A stretch of 64,000 bases of DNA from Lasiosphaeria ovina. Taxonomy: Eukaryota; Ascomycota; Sordariomycetes; Sordariales; Lasiosphaeriaceae. The translations under genes were made by a program, and so were the position numbers. Numbering within the stretch: position 1 is the stretch's first letter; every line of letters starts with the position of its first letter. The stretch lies in NCBI GenBank assembly GCA_033439765.1, contig JAULSN010000016.1:389715-453714 (forward strand). The letters run 5' to 3'. The notes under the pieces are model-generated. The model saw only the letters and a list, made by a program, of their open reading frames with translations, was not told the origin of the DNA and made no database searches. Positions 44,780 through 56,039 of the stretch are shown piece after piece.

Positions 44780-45830
44780 CTTCATCGACAATCGGCTGCC
44801 CCGCTTCCATGATGCGTTTCGGGATCCTCGGGCTCACTTCGATCCGATCGTCGGGCGCTTCGTGGCTACTAGCGGCGGCGATGGCGACAGGACTAGAGAT
44901 GATAGAGATGACAGCGCCGGAGGGCCACCCGCGCTCCCACCCCAGGCCGCTACCATGAAATTTTGGGGTCTCATCTTCGACGACGCACTAAATAGCTTCA
45001 AGGCAAGAAATGAGCAGCCTAAGGGGCTACCCCATATTTGTAACATCAGGAGCACGACAAACTGGGACGCCTTCTACGAGCGCCTGCAGCGGGCGCGTGA
45101 GACCTACGATGGCACCAAAAAGGGCTTTTGGGGCCGAGCCAACAAGACGCGGCGAAGGATAGCCGACGACGCGGAGCCTGCCCGAAGGCTAGCTACGTTT
45201 CTTCCTGAGAAACCCTACACGTCGCCGGCGAGAGCGACGGTCGAGGTACTTCTCGATGTATATCGCCACTATCTGACTATCCCTATTTTGACAAGACTTG
45301 TCGTTTGTACTGATGAACGAAAATCGAAAAGGCTGCCATTGCGGCGGCTGAAGTGCGCCAGAAGGTGATCAATGGCTTTGACGCCGACAATCTGGAGAAG
45401 GATTTTGGCGACGCGGAGCTCTTCCTTAATGTGTATCCCAAAGACGAAAACATCACGAAGGCTTCGATCGAGCTGGTGGTCGCGACGTTCAAGGCCGTCG
45501 AGGACGCGATTAGCTGCTTTATTTTGGCCGTCCGGTAGGTACCTCCTGTGCTTTTGCCGTCCTTCTTTCTGCAAGCCATAGAAATGACATTTATTTAGCC
45601 AGGAGGGCATTGGCAGCGGTCCTAGCCCGGGGGAGATACTAATTGAAACTGCTCGGAAGTATCGAGGAGGTCTTTATTTGAAGCAAAGAGCTCATACACC
45701 AGGCTACAAAGTCTCATGTCGCGGTCATAGACAATGTAATACATAGTGGGTAAGCAGTTTCATGGCGCTTAAGATATAAAGAACCACTTACGCCACCACT
45801 ATCCGAATCTATTTGACGAGAGTGACTGAC
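44780..45830 (+). pseudogene. N-terminal fragment of an NLR-like (STAND) fungal protein
   Basis: The frame contains FDDALNSFKAR, WDAFYERLQRARETYDG, KKGFWGRANKTRRRI and SPARATVEVLLD. After a 74-nt intron (45258-45331) it continues with EVRQKVINGFDADNLEKDFG, ELFLNVYPKDENITKAS and AVEDAISCFIL. This helical sequence is the N-terminal region commonly found ahead of NACHT or ankyrin modules in fungal NLR-like proteins (Goodbye/DUF7708 type; exact Pfam not verified). A second intron probably starts at 45535. Beyond it, family-like sequence (ALAAVLARGRY, SKELIHQATKSH) is interrupted by TAA and TGA. No NACHT, WD or ankyrin region follows. Intact relatives act in nonself recognition and cell death. Confidence 0.7.
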
Positions 45831-45886
45831 GTCGTAAAGCTTCTTGACGACTCCAGACCTTCTCTTTTTCTCCCATACCGTTACCC

Positions 45887-46832
45887 TCAACTGCCACTCG
45901 CCTGCTCTGCAACTGCTTCCGCTTGGCGCTTGTCCAAGTCTGTGCTCCTATATTTCCTAGCGAGGCCAGCATCGCGTACGACGACTGCGAGGCGCCGTGG
46001 CAGCGTCTCATACGGTTTGAAAGCAAGCCGTCGGCGGTAAATCGCCATTCCCAGTCGAGATTGCGCGCCTGCGGGCGGAGGGCGGGAGGGGTTGTCGAGC
46101 CCATCGAGGAACTCGAGCGAGACCATACTGGTGTAGATGTACAGCCACTCATCACCTAGGAGAGTTGCCAGGAGCACCTGCGCGCCATTATTATCATCAC
46201 CAAGGTGGAGCCGCTGCTTCTGCGCAAGTGCAATTAAGAGCGCAGCAATATACGGGTCTTCACGGGGGTCGTCGGGCGTGATATGTCGCAGCTGCTTATT
46301 AATTACGCGAGTGCCGGGCGGATTAGCGGGGGTGCGAGGTCTATAGCCGAAGGGTACCCCTGGGCCGGAGAGCTTGTTTCGTCTATGCCGTGCGATGTCG
46401 GATAGATTGATGTAGCCTAGCTACGCAAGTGGTGGAGTGTGGGAGAAGGAGTAGCATGGTAAATCGGCGATAGTGCGGCGGGCAAATCGGAAGTGAACTT
46501 TATCGCTAGATTAGAGAACGTAATTATCAGCAAGATGTTTGCTAGGGAGACAGCGACAGAACGCGCTTGCTACCTTACCTATAGAGCTTAAGTCCTAAGA
46601 GCTGTGAAAGGGCCCGCTGCTTTGAAATGGAGTTCCTGTATGCCGCGAGGGGATGCGCTACGTTGGTGTCGCTGCGAAGATTCGCAAAGTAATGCCGCCA
46701 CTCGTCGTCAGGATCCAACACGTTATTAGGAGTAGACGGATAATTTGTGGGCAGCGTCGTTAGCGTGGGGAGGACGTCGGTGTTTGGTTGTTCTTGTGGC
46801 GATCTAGGAACGTTGGGAGGGACCAGGGGCAT
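45887..46832 (-). pseudogene. Conserved-looking fungal protein with one in-frame TAG
   Basis: Minus-strand exons are 46832-46579 and 46505-45887, joined across a 72-nt intron (donor GTAAGG, acceptor ATCTAG) in phase. The second exon reads FRFARRTIADLPCYSF, then a TAG at 46423-46421, then continues in the same frame through INLSDIARHRRNKLSGPGVP, DDPREDPYIAALLIALAQKQ, LLGDEWLYIYTSMVS and FKPYETLPRRL to the stop. About 290 codons in all. The frame also stays open upstream of the ATG (TARHLSLLSFEFFNDG) back to a TAA, so the true start may be lost or lie in an upstream exon. I do not know the family. CAG or TGG to TAG would be a RIP-type change at the edge of the RIP zone. Its 3' end abuts the NLR-like fragment tail-to-tail. 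Confidence 0.55.
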
Positions 46833-47351
46833 AACGGTAATGGTCCCGTCGTTGAAGAATTCAAAGGAGAGAAGGCTAAGGTGACGCGCCGTCCAGACTA
46901 ATGGATGAGTGTATAGCCGTTCGCGAGGGTGGATGGAGATAATTTGAGAGATAGAGAGTTAACGCATGGCGTTTCTTCCGCGTTATTCGTTACGCTCACA
47001 GGTGTCGCGTAAAATGGTAAAGAAAACTAGTTAGGTTAATACGTGCTTTTCGACTTAGCCCGTGCGTTAATATTCCTTAACGCGAGTCGGTTTCCCGCTC
47101 AGTATAACTTACCCTACTTAACCCCGCTAAACCCCGTAAAAGTATATTATTTCTAAAGGTAATATAGTATAGTCGATAATAAGACGATAACCTATTTCGA
47201 AATAATTACGTCTAAGTCCGCGCTCTGAAAATATTAATAAGAGTACGCGCCTCTTTATTAATAGTAATAGAATAACCTACGTTTACTAAGTAGCTAAAGT
47301 AAGAGAGAGCTCTTCGTTAGCCGAGTAGTTATATATTATATTAGCGGCGGT

Positions 47352-47422
47352 TATAAAGGTAGGCATATACGAGAAGTAAGGTTATAAGTAAAGAATAGCT
47401 AAATTCGTAAATAACTAAGCTA
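47352..47422 (-). repeat. Left part of an older inverted LTR, split by insertion
   Basis: These 71 bp match the reverse complement of the end of the 244-bp LTR, with many RIP-type differences, and finish with AGCTA. The remainder is at 54171-54348. Confidence 0.85.
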
Positions 47423-47666
47423 TGTTACGGCACGGCCGAACTGAGGTCCGTGGTGCCGCAACCATGCCCTAGCTGCAAGCCCTGATGTGAAGGCCCCACT
47501 CCTCCCAATCGGGACTAGGGCCACGACCCCGCACACCACCACAAAACTGCCAGCCTACAGGGCACGCAGGCTTCTTCTTTTCCTTTTCCTTTCTTTAGCT
47601 TAGTTATCTACGAATCTAGTCACTATTTACTTACAGCCTCGCCTCTTGTATATGCCTGCCTTCATA
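47423..47666 (+). repeat. 5' LTR of the chromovirus
   Basis: 244 bp, beginning TGTTACGG and ending CTTCATA. It differs from the 3' LTR at 14 positions, all transitions. It keeps many CpA/TpG sites. Confidence 0.93.
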
Positions 47667-47668
47667 TT

Positions 47669-47678
47669 TAACTAAGCT
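47669..47678 (+). other. Candidate self-priming primer-binding site
   Basis: TAACTAAGCT starts 2 nt after the LTR. It is the exact reverse complement of LTR bases 47597-47606 (AGCTTAGTTA), the arrangement used by Tf1-type elements, in which the mRNA 5' end primes reverse transcription. No tRNA 3' end is matched instead. Confidence 0.45.
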
Positions 47679-50600
47679 TATTTCCTTTGCCTAGGAAGGC
47701 CCAAATAATATCCCACCCTTGATTGACGATCGCGTACGACCACGCGAGAAGAATCGTTAGGAACCCAGAACCCCCTAGAACTAATACGCGGCGCGATCGC
47801 CACGTACTACCGATATCATGCCCTAGAGCACTTCGATGTCGAAGCCTGAGCGCGAGCGTGCTCAGCAGGAGGTTAGGTTTGACCTAGAAGCCGTAGAGAG
47901 CTTCATTAATAGCGATAAGCGTCGACCTAATACCTCGCTACGTCGAAGATCGACGGTAGTTGGTATTAGTATCGATTGCGCTATAGCAACTGCCCAAGGA
48001 AGTCCCCAGGGCAGTCGTTCAGGAACACCTGAACCAGAGAACCTATCGGAATGGATCTAAGGAATAAAGGGTCTTCTTCCCGATATTCGTTTTACCAATA
48101 CGATAGAAGACCTAGTCCAAGACCTGGTGGCCCGACTATAGACCTTGGCAGACGTCAACCCCCAGAGCGGAAAAACGGCCCTAGTCATTCCCTTCTAGGT
48201 TCTTATAGAAGCCAACGAGGGTCAGATCCCTTTCGAAGGCCAGATAGACCATAATAACTTCACTAAGCTAGTCCACAAGCACCTAGAGAGTATATTTATC
48301 GAGTTCAAGTTACGCTATAATATAATAATCGCCTATAAGTAGCAGGCAATAGACCTCCATTCGGTCGCTATCGACCTCGACCGTACTATCGTATAAATGT
48401 ACGATAAGATAACTCTTTTTTCAGCCTTAATTAATAATTAGGCTAAGCGTCTTAAGGATGAACTCTTTAATACTATGAATAAGAAAGAAGATATCTAGGA
48501 GTAAGTGGTAAGTCTCTAAGGAGATAAGAAGAAACTGAGTAAGCAAATTACGAGCCTTAACGCCATAATCGCGACCTATCTTATTAATATATTCCCGAAC
48601 CTACGTACTACGGAAGGTCCTCCTACTCCCCTAAGATAGAGATCTACTAGCTATAGAGTTACCCCCCTTACTAATATAACGGAGGTCTTAGCCAGATCCA
48701 AGATAGATCGTAGTACTAAAATAACCGACCCCCCGGTCTTCTCGGTAGATAAGTCTAAGGATTAGGTAACCTTTAATATATAGTACTAACTAATGGAGAA
48801 TAAGTTGGAGGGAAATAAAGACCACTTCGTTACCGATAGGACTAAAGTCTTTTATATTTAGGGACGACTAGGTGGAGACGTAGCCCTAAACCTCCTTCCT
48901 TATATAAGAACGGGCACCCCTAACCAGATCACTACTTTAGAGGAATTACTAAGTCACCTATAGAATGAGTATTACGACCAATTTGAGGAAGACGAAGCCC
49001 TATCCAAGTACGAGAAACTAGTCTTTCGACCTAGAGATGACTTTCCTAAGTTCAAGAACGAGTTCGTTCGCCTAGCTAGGTAGTGCCGGAAGCCCAAGTC
49101 TGAGTGGAAGCGCGAGTTCAAGCGCAAGTTAACCACTATACTCTAGACTAACCTCGTAGTCTCTTACGAAGACCCTAGTATTAATTTCGAGAAGTATACT
49201 CGCTTAGCCTTAGCCATATCCCTAAGTCTTAAGTAAGGATAGGAGCGTCGGAAGAATGCCCCTTCCGGAGCCAAGAATAGTAACGGTAACGTAAGGCGTA
49301 CCCCTACTACGTAGCCTACGGCTAAAGGATCCGGACCGTTAAGAAGCCGACTTAGTAAGGAAGAAATCGCCTAATTTATTAAGGAGGGTCGTTACTTCTA
49401 TTACCGTAACCTCGGATATACCAAGTTGGAGTACCCCGAGAAAACCGCCGTAGATAAGGCAGCTCAGGATAAAAAGAAGCCCTCGGTAGCCTCCGTTAGT
49501 AAGAGCAAGAATAAGAAGGAGAAGCCGGTAGATACGGATTCCGGTTCTACCAGCTCCGACACTTCTAGCGATTCGGAAAATTAGAGACCCTAGGGAATAT
49601 AAACTCCCTCCTAGGGAAGGTATCCTTAATATATTACGATTTAGGTAAATTCATTAATTAGAAACCCTTATTAGGGGGACCTAAGTTCCTCGCGGATTAT
49701 ACTATAATAAATAATAGAATATCTTTATCTATTACTAATATACTTATAGATACGGGAATAACCGGGTATATCTTTATCGGTATCCCCTTTACTAAACGAT
49801 TAAGGAAATTTCTCTACCTCGACCGAGTTAAGTACGCCGCTAACCCCGCCTAGATAGGAGGGTACGATAGGAGTAGAAAGTAGAAGATTAATAGTATCCT
49901 CTACGGAGATATTAAGATCTAAGGCCGGACTTTCCGATACGAGGCGATAATCGTTACCGGTAATAACCACGACCTTATTATCGGAGATAAGTTTCTGGAA
50001 AAATATAATATTAAGACTAGATCTAAGACCAAAGTCCTCGAGTTCCCTGAAGACCTCCCCTTAGACCCCCCTATATAGACTATTATATCGATAGACTATA
50101 TGACCGACTCTCTACCCGACCTATCTTATTAAGCCGATATAGACCGCCGGAATATATTATTAGAAAAGGAGATTAAGAGATAGAGGGATGGAGAAGTAAT
50201 TAAGAAGAGGCTCTAAGAACTCGAGAACTAGAAAGCGGAACGAGAAATACTCCTTTTAATAACCCCGAGACCTAGATCGCCCTAAGGACCGGTAACTATC
50301 CTTTAGAAGTTAAGTAAGAAGAGAAAGAAGGTCTTATAGGACGAAGGTCTAGAGGTAATAGAACGGGACCTCTAGTAGGAATTACTACTAAAGAACCTAG
50401 AGGCCCCTAACCCAGCTACTTTAAGAGGGAACCTAGCTAGGGACCGAAAACTGGACTACCTTCTAGAAGATAAGTTCGGGAGGTATAGGATATAGCGAGA
50501 CTATATTAGTTAGTATAAGGAGCGCCCTCCCGATATCGCCGTAGTGAACGAGGTAACCTTTACGATCTATATAAAAAAGACCCCTACTATATATACTAGC

Positions 50601-53600
50601 CTCTAGGAGATTTAGCAAATTATCGAGGTTAAGCGGATACCCCTCGGCGATCCGGGACCACTAGATCCCTTAGCTTAAAATAAATAGAACCTTAGGGAGC
50701 AAGCCCTAAAACTCGTCCTACCGGTCTACTATAACTACCTTAACGTATTTAGTAAAGCTACCTCCGATAAGCTGGCCGAGTACCGGGGGACGTACGACTA
50801 TTAGATTACCCTCTCTAAAGGTAAAGCCCCTGAAGATTTAGGGTATAGTCCACTCTATAAGATATCCCTAGAGGAATTAGAGATCGCTAAATAATATATT
50901 ATAGAGAACCTGGTAAAGGGATTCATTATTAGTAGTTTAGTAGCCTAGGTAGCGCCAATACTACTCGCTCTAAAGCTAGGAGGCGGAATACGCTTCTACG
51001 TAGACTACCGGAGACTTAACGCGATAACGAGAAAGGATCGATATCCCCTACTACTTATTAACGAGACTATAGCTCGTATCGGGAAAGCCAAAATCTTTAC
51101 CAAGATCGATATTAGGCAAGCCTTCTATAAGATCCGGATACGCCTAGAGGACGAGGACCTTATAACCTTCCGGATAAGATATAGGGCCTATAAATACCGG
51201 GTCTTACTATTCGGCCTAATTAACGGCCTAGTAACTTTCTAGCGATATATTAACGAGATCTTATTAGGATACCTAGACGACTTCTATAACGCCTATATCG
51301 ATAATATCCTTATCTTCTCTAAGAACCCCGAAGAGTACGAGGCCTATATAGCTAAAGTCCTATATCGCCTAAGATAAGTAGGACTCCAAGCCGACTTAAA
51401 GAAGTACGAATTCCACGTTACTAAAACTAAGTACCTGGGATTTATTATCTCTACGACTAGGATAGTAGTAGACCCCGAGAAAGTGGCTACCGTTAGGGAC
51501 TAGAGCGTTCCCCGTAACCTCAAAGGAGTATAGTCATTCCTGGGATATTACAACTTCTACCGGCGCTTCGTATAGAATTATAGCCGTATCGCTAAACCCC
51601 TGACTGGCTTGACGAAGAAAGGCCAGGTATTTAAATAGTCCGAAGACTATTAAGCAGCCTTCGAAGAGCTAAAGGATAAACTCATATCCGCCCCGATACT
51701 TCGGCACTTCTCTTACGAGCTACCGACCCGGATAGAAACCGACGCGTTAGGAGGTGTCTACGTAGGAGTACTATCCCAACTATAGACGGACGATGAGGAA
51801 TAGTATCCTACTATATTCTATTTAGAAACTATATACGGAGCCGAGTTAAACTACCTAATTTACGATAAAGAGTTAATAGTAGTCGTTAGAGGGTTAATGG
51901 TTTAGAGAGCCGAGCTAATAGGACTCCGAGATTAGCCCTTTACTATTATTACGGACTATAGGGCTCTAGAATACTTCGGTATAAAGAGACTCCTGAACTT
52001 AAGGTAAGCTAGATAGGCCGATCTTATATCCCAATACTATTTCCAGATTACCTATCGACTAGGAACCGAGAATATAGCTATAGATATACTATCTCGAAAG
52101 TCGGAAGATATTAAGACCCAGAAGGAGAAGCAAGAGCTATAAAGGACTATATAGATATTCAAGCTTATAAGGGTAATAACTACGATATCAACTTTATAAG
52201 CCCCTATAGCTATATCCATTATCGACGAAGACGTCGAGCCCCCTTCTTTATTAGGTTACGAGATAATCGATACTCTACTACGGTATAATAAGAACGACCC
52301 CGAACTCGATATCTACCGTATAAAGGCGAGATAGGGTATTGACGGTTTCTCTATATTAGAAGACCGTATCTTATTATATAAAGGAAGACTGGTCGTACCC
52401 TCCGGAGGGGAACTAAATCTAAGAACTAAGGTCATCTACGAAGTATATTTAAGGATGCCCTCCGTATACCCCGGGAGAAATAAGACCCGCCGAATAGTCT
52501 CGAAACTTTATTAGTAGCCCCGGCTAATAGGATTAGTCGACCGATTCGTCGAGAACTGCCTATACCAATCTAGCAAGAAGCCCCGTAGCAAGACCCCGGG
52601 CCTCCTTAAGCCCCTCCTAGTACCCCTTCGTAAATGGAGGTCCCTAGTAGTAGACTTCTATAAGATACCCGAGGATAAGTATACTAAGAATAACGCCCTA
52701 GTAGTAATTAATAGGCTAAGTAAGGCCGCCTAGATAATCCCTTATAGGGACTCCGCTACGGCTAAGGATACTGCCCTAATATACTACGAAGGACCCTTTA
52801 GAATCCTTAGACTCCCCGATGAAATAATTAACGATAGGGGACCCTAATTCATCGTAGACTTTATAGACGAAGTGTTTAAGATCCTAGGTATTAAGTGGAA
52901 GTTATCTTCCTTAGGGTATTCCCAAATTACGGGCCAAGTCGAGATTATAAACCAATACCTTAAATAACGACTTCGACCGTTCGTAAACCACTACTAAAAT
53001 AACTAATTAAGAGCGATCCCCGCTATAGACTTCGCCCAAAATAGCCTACCGTACGCTAGTACGGGAATGGAACCTCACGAGGTGCTATTCGGATTCGAAA
53101 TGCCTACCTAGTACGATTGGACTAAACGTACTAAGCTAGCGGGCTTACTAACTAGGGAGAAGCTAAATAGGGAAGACGCCTAGGATACTCTAAGAACGAT
53201 ATAGAAGTACGTCGACTACGCTAGGGAGATAATCCAAAAGGTATAATAAATATAGGTTAACCAAGCTAATAAATATCGCCGGGAACCGGACTTCGGCACT
53301 AGCGATAGAGTATTTATTATTAAGAAGAATTAGTCTACGGATAGACCTAGCGATAAGCTAGATTTCCCCCTTATATAATAGTACTATCGGATCGTCGAGA
53401 TAGTTAGACACTCCTATAGATTGGAGGTTCCTACTAGCTAGAAGGTAATAGATATATTCCATATAGATAGGCTTAAGCGTTATACTAATAACCTACTATT
53501 AGGATAAGAAGTAGAGAATCCCTTAGAGATAGTTAATAAGGAGGAAGAATGGGAAGTCGACCGTATATTAACCTCAAGAATAATATACGGCCGCCTCGAG

Positions 53601-53910
53601 TACTAAGTATAATGGAGAGGCTAGGACCTAGATCCGACGTAGTACCCAGCTAGGAACTTCAAGAGCGCCCCCGCGAAGCTATACGAGTTCTACGAATAAT
53701 ACCCCGACCTAGTAAGGCCGCCAAAGCGCCTATAGTAATGGACAACCATATATATAGCCGATAAGACAGCCGACGACCACGATAACGATAATAGACCCGT
53801 TAATACGGGCGAGCGCAAGCTACGAAGATTAATAAGGAAGAAGTAATCATAAGTTCGAGCCCTACGCGATCCAACATTTTTTATTCTTTATAAATAAAGG
53901 ACCCTACGCG

Positions 53911-53923
53911 CGGGAGGGGGGGG
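53911..53923 (+). other. Polypurine tract before the 3' LTR
   Basis: A CGGGAGGGGGGGG-type G-rich run lies immediately upstream of the 3' LTR, as expected for the plus-strand primer. The inverted older copy has the complementary C-run at 54351-54362. Confidence 0.8.
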
Positions 53924-53926
53924 TAA

Positions 53927-54170
53927 TATTACGGTACGGCCGAACTGAGGTCCGTGGTGCCGCAACTATGCCCTAGCTATAAGCCCTAATATGAAGGCCC
54001 CACTCCTCCTAATCGGGACTAGGGCCACGACCCCGTACACCACTACAAAACTGCCAGCCTACAGGGCACGCAGGCTTCTTCTTTTCCTTTTCCTTTCTTT
54101 AGCTTAGTTATCTACGAATCTAGTTACTATTTACTTACAGCCTCGCCTCTTATATGTGCCTGCCTTCACA
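53927..54170 (+). repeat. 3' LTR of the chromovirus
   Basis: 244 bp, beginning TATTACGG (TG changed to TA) and ending CTTCACA, followed by the AGCTA target duplication. About 12 of the 14 differences from the 5' LTR are C-to-T or G-to-A on this copy. Confidence 0.93.
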
Positions 54171-54480
54171 AGCTAAAGAAAGGAAAAGGAAAAGAAGAAG
54201 TTTACGGGCTTTATAGGCTTCTAGTTTTATAATAATATATAGGGTCGTAGTACTAGTCTTAATCGGGAATAGCGGGGCCTATATATTAAGGCTAGTAATT
54301 AAGGTATAATCGCGGTATTACGGACCTTAATTCGGCCGTACTATAATATTACCCCCCCCTCCCGCGTATAAGGTCCTTATTTATAAAGAATAAATTTTTT
54401 TTTTAAATTACGTAGGATTCGAACCTACGACCTCGTACTTAAATAAGCGCTTTCGGTTTAGGTTTAAGGTTTTTTAAAGA
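54171..54480 (-). mobile_element. Right part of older inverted LTR plus internal 3' end of that element
   Basis: 54171-54348 is the rest of the split LTR; 71 + 178 minus the 5-bp duplication gives 244 bp, the full LTR length. It is followed by the complement of the polypurine tract (C-run from 54351) and of the AT-rich 3' internal region, including a T-arm-like GGATTCGAACC at about 54418-54428. The older element is truncated soon after, where satellite DNA starts. Confidence 0.85.
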
Positions 54481-54536
54481 AAAAAAATTTAAAATATTAA
54501 TATATTAAAGTCTTTAAAAAAATATAAATAAATACT

Positions 54537-55388
54537 TAAGCTATTCTAATCCTAACTTTACGAGATATTAAAATACTAAAGTACTCGGGCTACTCTAATC
54601 CTAGCTTTACGAAATACTAAGATACTAAAGCGCTCGGGCTACTCCGATCCTAGCTTTACGAGATACTAAGATATTAAAGCGCTCGGGCTACTCCGATCCT
54701 AGCTTTACGAGATACTAAGATACTAAAGCGCTCGGGCTACTCCGATCCCAGCTTTACGAAATATTAAGATATTAAAGCGCTCGGGCTACTCCGATCCTAG
54801 CTTTATAAGATACTAAGATACTAAAGCGCTCGGGCTACTCTAATCCTAGCTTTACGAAATACTAAGATACTAAAGCGCTCGGGCTACTCTAATCCTAACT
54901 TTACGAGATATTAAAATACTAAAGCGCTCGGGCTACTCCGATCCTAGCTTTACGAGATACTAAGATACTAAAGCGTTCGGGCTACTCCGATCCTAGCTTT
55001 ACGAGATACTAAGATACTAAAGCGCTTAGGCTACTCCGATCCTAGCTTTACGAGATACTAAGATACTAAAGCACTCGGGCTATTCCGATCCTAGCTTTAC
55101 GAGATATTAAGATACTAAAGCGCTTAGGCTACTCCGATCCTAGCTTTACGAGATATTAAGATACTAAAGCGCTTAGGCTACTCCGATCCTAGCTTTATAA
55201 GATACTAAGATACTAAAGCGCTCGGGCTACTCCGATCCTAGCTTTACGAGATATTAAGATACTAAAACGCTCGGGCTACTCTAATCCTAGCTTTACGAGA
55301 TACTAAGATACTAAAGTACTTAGGCTACTCCGATCCTAGCTTTACGAAATACTAAGATATTAAAGCGCTCGGGCTATTCCGATCTTAA
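54537..55388 (+). repeat. 49-bp satellite, about 17-18 tandem copies
   Basis: Units are 49 bp, recognised by the words CTCGGGCTACTCCGATCC and CTTTACGAGATACTAAG recurring at exact 49-bp steps (for example 54545 and 54594). Copies differ almost only by transitions, as expected of RIP on a tandem array. Confidence 0.93.
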
Positions 55389-56039
55389 TCTCCTAAGTAT
55401 ATTAAAATCCATAATTAAGATAAAAGATTAAAGTACTTATCTTAAATATATTATCTCGTCGTTATATATAGTTATTTACGGGGTTATATACGAGTATATA
55501 ATCGTAATTAAAAAAGAATAAAGATAAAGTTAGAGAGTATTATTATTTTTTTAAAAGTACGTAGTCGCGCTATTTTACGTATTTTCCCCTTCGCTCGGCG
55601 TCGGCGATAAGTAAAAGCGAGGAGTTAGGGGCGCCCCGCTATAAAAATAATCTATACGTTTATTTTTATAGGAATCCTTTTCTATTTTACCTTATATCGT
55701 AACTAATCTTTATCTAAATAGAACGCGGGTAGTACTATTAGAAAGCCTTATTTTAGTATATTTTAAGAGTACCTTTATTTTCATTTTTAATAGAGGTATA
55801 AACGTTATATAATAGTTTGAAGGTAAATCGAGAAAAAGGTTATCCTAGGTATTATAATTAGCTATAGCCGCCGTATATAAGTATATATATATAGGTTAGC
55901 TCGCCCGCTAAGCACTCGGAGGCCCTCGGAGCCTAGTCTCTATTTTAACCGGATAATTAGGCTCCTCGTCGTCGGATATATAATAATTATTATTTAAGAA
56001 GTTAGAAGTATATTCCTATAAGTAGCGGGAGGATAAAAT
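55389..56039. other. RIP-mutated AT-rich spacer, nothing recognised
   Basis: This DNA between the two satellites has no frame or repeat structure that I can name. Confidence 0.5.

Larger units (their letters stand above)
47423..54170 (+). mobile_element. Chromodomain Ty3/gypsy retrotransposon, RIP-inactivated
   Basis: The element is 6748 bp with two 244-bp LTRs flanked by the 5-bp duplication AGCTA (47418-47422 and 54171-54175). Plus-strand order: gag region from about 47836 (capsid-like part near 48790-49230, zinc knuckle at 49389-49437), protease (DTG at about 49749), reverse transcriptase (VDYRRLNAI at about 51000; YIDN in place of YIDD at about 51294-51305), RNase H (about 51700-52110), integrase (about 52400-53200) and a C-terminal chromodomain (about 53545-53700), then a polypurine tract. 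Every part carries many TAG/TAA stops, so it cannot move by itself. It was inserted into an older inverted copy of its own LTR. The domain order and chromodomain place it with fungal chromoviruses. Confidence 0.93.
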
